Source: Flammeovirgaceae bacterium BBD 1991-12 (GTDB lineage: Bacteria; Bacteroidota; Bacteroidia; Cytophagales; Cyclobacteriaceae). From it: a DNA stretch of 32,924 nucleotides. Positions within the stretch are counted from its first letter, which is position 1, and each line of letters begins with the position of its first letter. The stretch covers positions 1 through 32,924 of the forward strand of contig LYSV01000075.1 in the NCBI GenBank assembly GCA_001657315.1, read 5' to 3'. The position numbers were made by a program, and so were the translations under genes. Shown here one piece after another: positions 32,811 to 32,924 of this stretch. The notes below the pieces were generated by a model, which made no database searches, had not been told where the DNA came from, and worked only from the letters and a program-made list of their open reading frames with translations.

Positions 32811-32924
32811 CAGTAAACCGCTCTACCTGTGTTCCGAAAGCTATCAAGGATTTTATTGGGTTGATTTATTTTAGTGTTTTTTATTTAAACCGGAAGTCAA
32901 GTTTAAAATCGAAGAGCCAGGGGA

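Overview
The window reads as a chromosome segment from a Bacteroidota bacterium, most likely Cytophagales-like. The reasons are Bacteroidota-type lipoprotein signals on the secreted sugar hydrolases, an ECF sigma factor of the kind this phylum keeps near polysaccharide genes, DUF4038/GH140-type and PA14-bearing enzymes, few Shine-Dalgarno sites, and moderate GC. No tRNA, rRNA, CRISPR array or intact insertion sequence was seen.

Layout. (1) 92-7092, minus strand: a tight three-gene operon of exported glycosidases (GH140/DUF4038-like with a CBM9-like tail, GH2, GH31 with PA14). (2) 7093-7840: a gene-free stretch with a minus-strand terminator and a 250-bp element that looks like a MITE. (3) 7841-9438, minus strand: a 43-residue membrane protein, an ECF sigma factor that it overlaps by ATGA, and a PIG-L deacetylase. 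(4) 9482-15207: a possible small exported protein, then two convergent GH3 lipoproteins, each with a PA14 insert. (5) 15359-18402: a small lipoprotein and a four-gene alkylation-repair operon in which Ada is split into separate polypeptides. (6) 18579-22377: two SDR oxidoreductases flanking a secreted protein that is probably an alpha/alpha toroid enzyme. (7) 22695-24600: an APH-like kinase next to a HAD phosphatase-like protein. (8) 25012-26314: an SRPBCC-GyrI fusion and a secreted CBM48-like protein. (9) 26491-29535: an OmpR-type two-component system, a DoxX-like membrane protein and a small conserved-looking protein. An 11-bp direct-repeat operator precedes all three transcription units. 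(10) 29799-30849: a divergent HxlR regulator and FMN azoreductase. (11) 31204-32810: an AT-rich block with an exported ankyrin/PD40 protein that ends in an attC-like hairpin.

How the genes work together. The glycosidases (alpha-xylosidase-, beta-galactosidase-, apiosidase-, beta-glucosidase- and beta-xylosidase-like) would trim plant-type hemicellulose or pectin oligosaccharides outside the cytoplasm. No SusC/SusD pair is in view, so uptake must be encoded elsewhere. The repair operon covers O6-alkylguanine, N-alkylated bases (AlkB) and a second 2OG-Fe(II) oxygenase. The two-component system probably controls itself, DoxX and the small protein.

The features most worth a second look are non-coding: the repeated 11-bp operators, a family of degenerate 7-bp tandem repeats placed against stop codons, the MITE-like element, a recurring palindromic terminator, and the attC-like hairpin at the right end.
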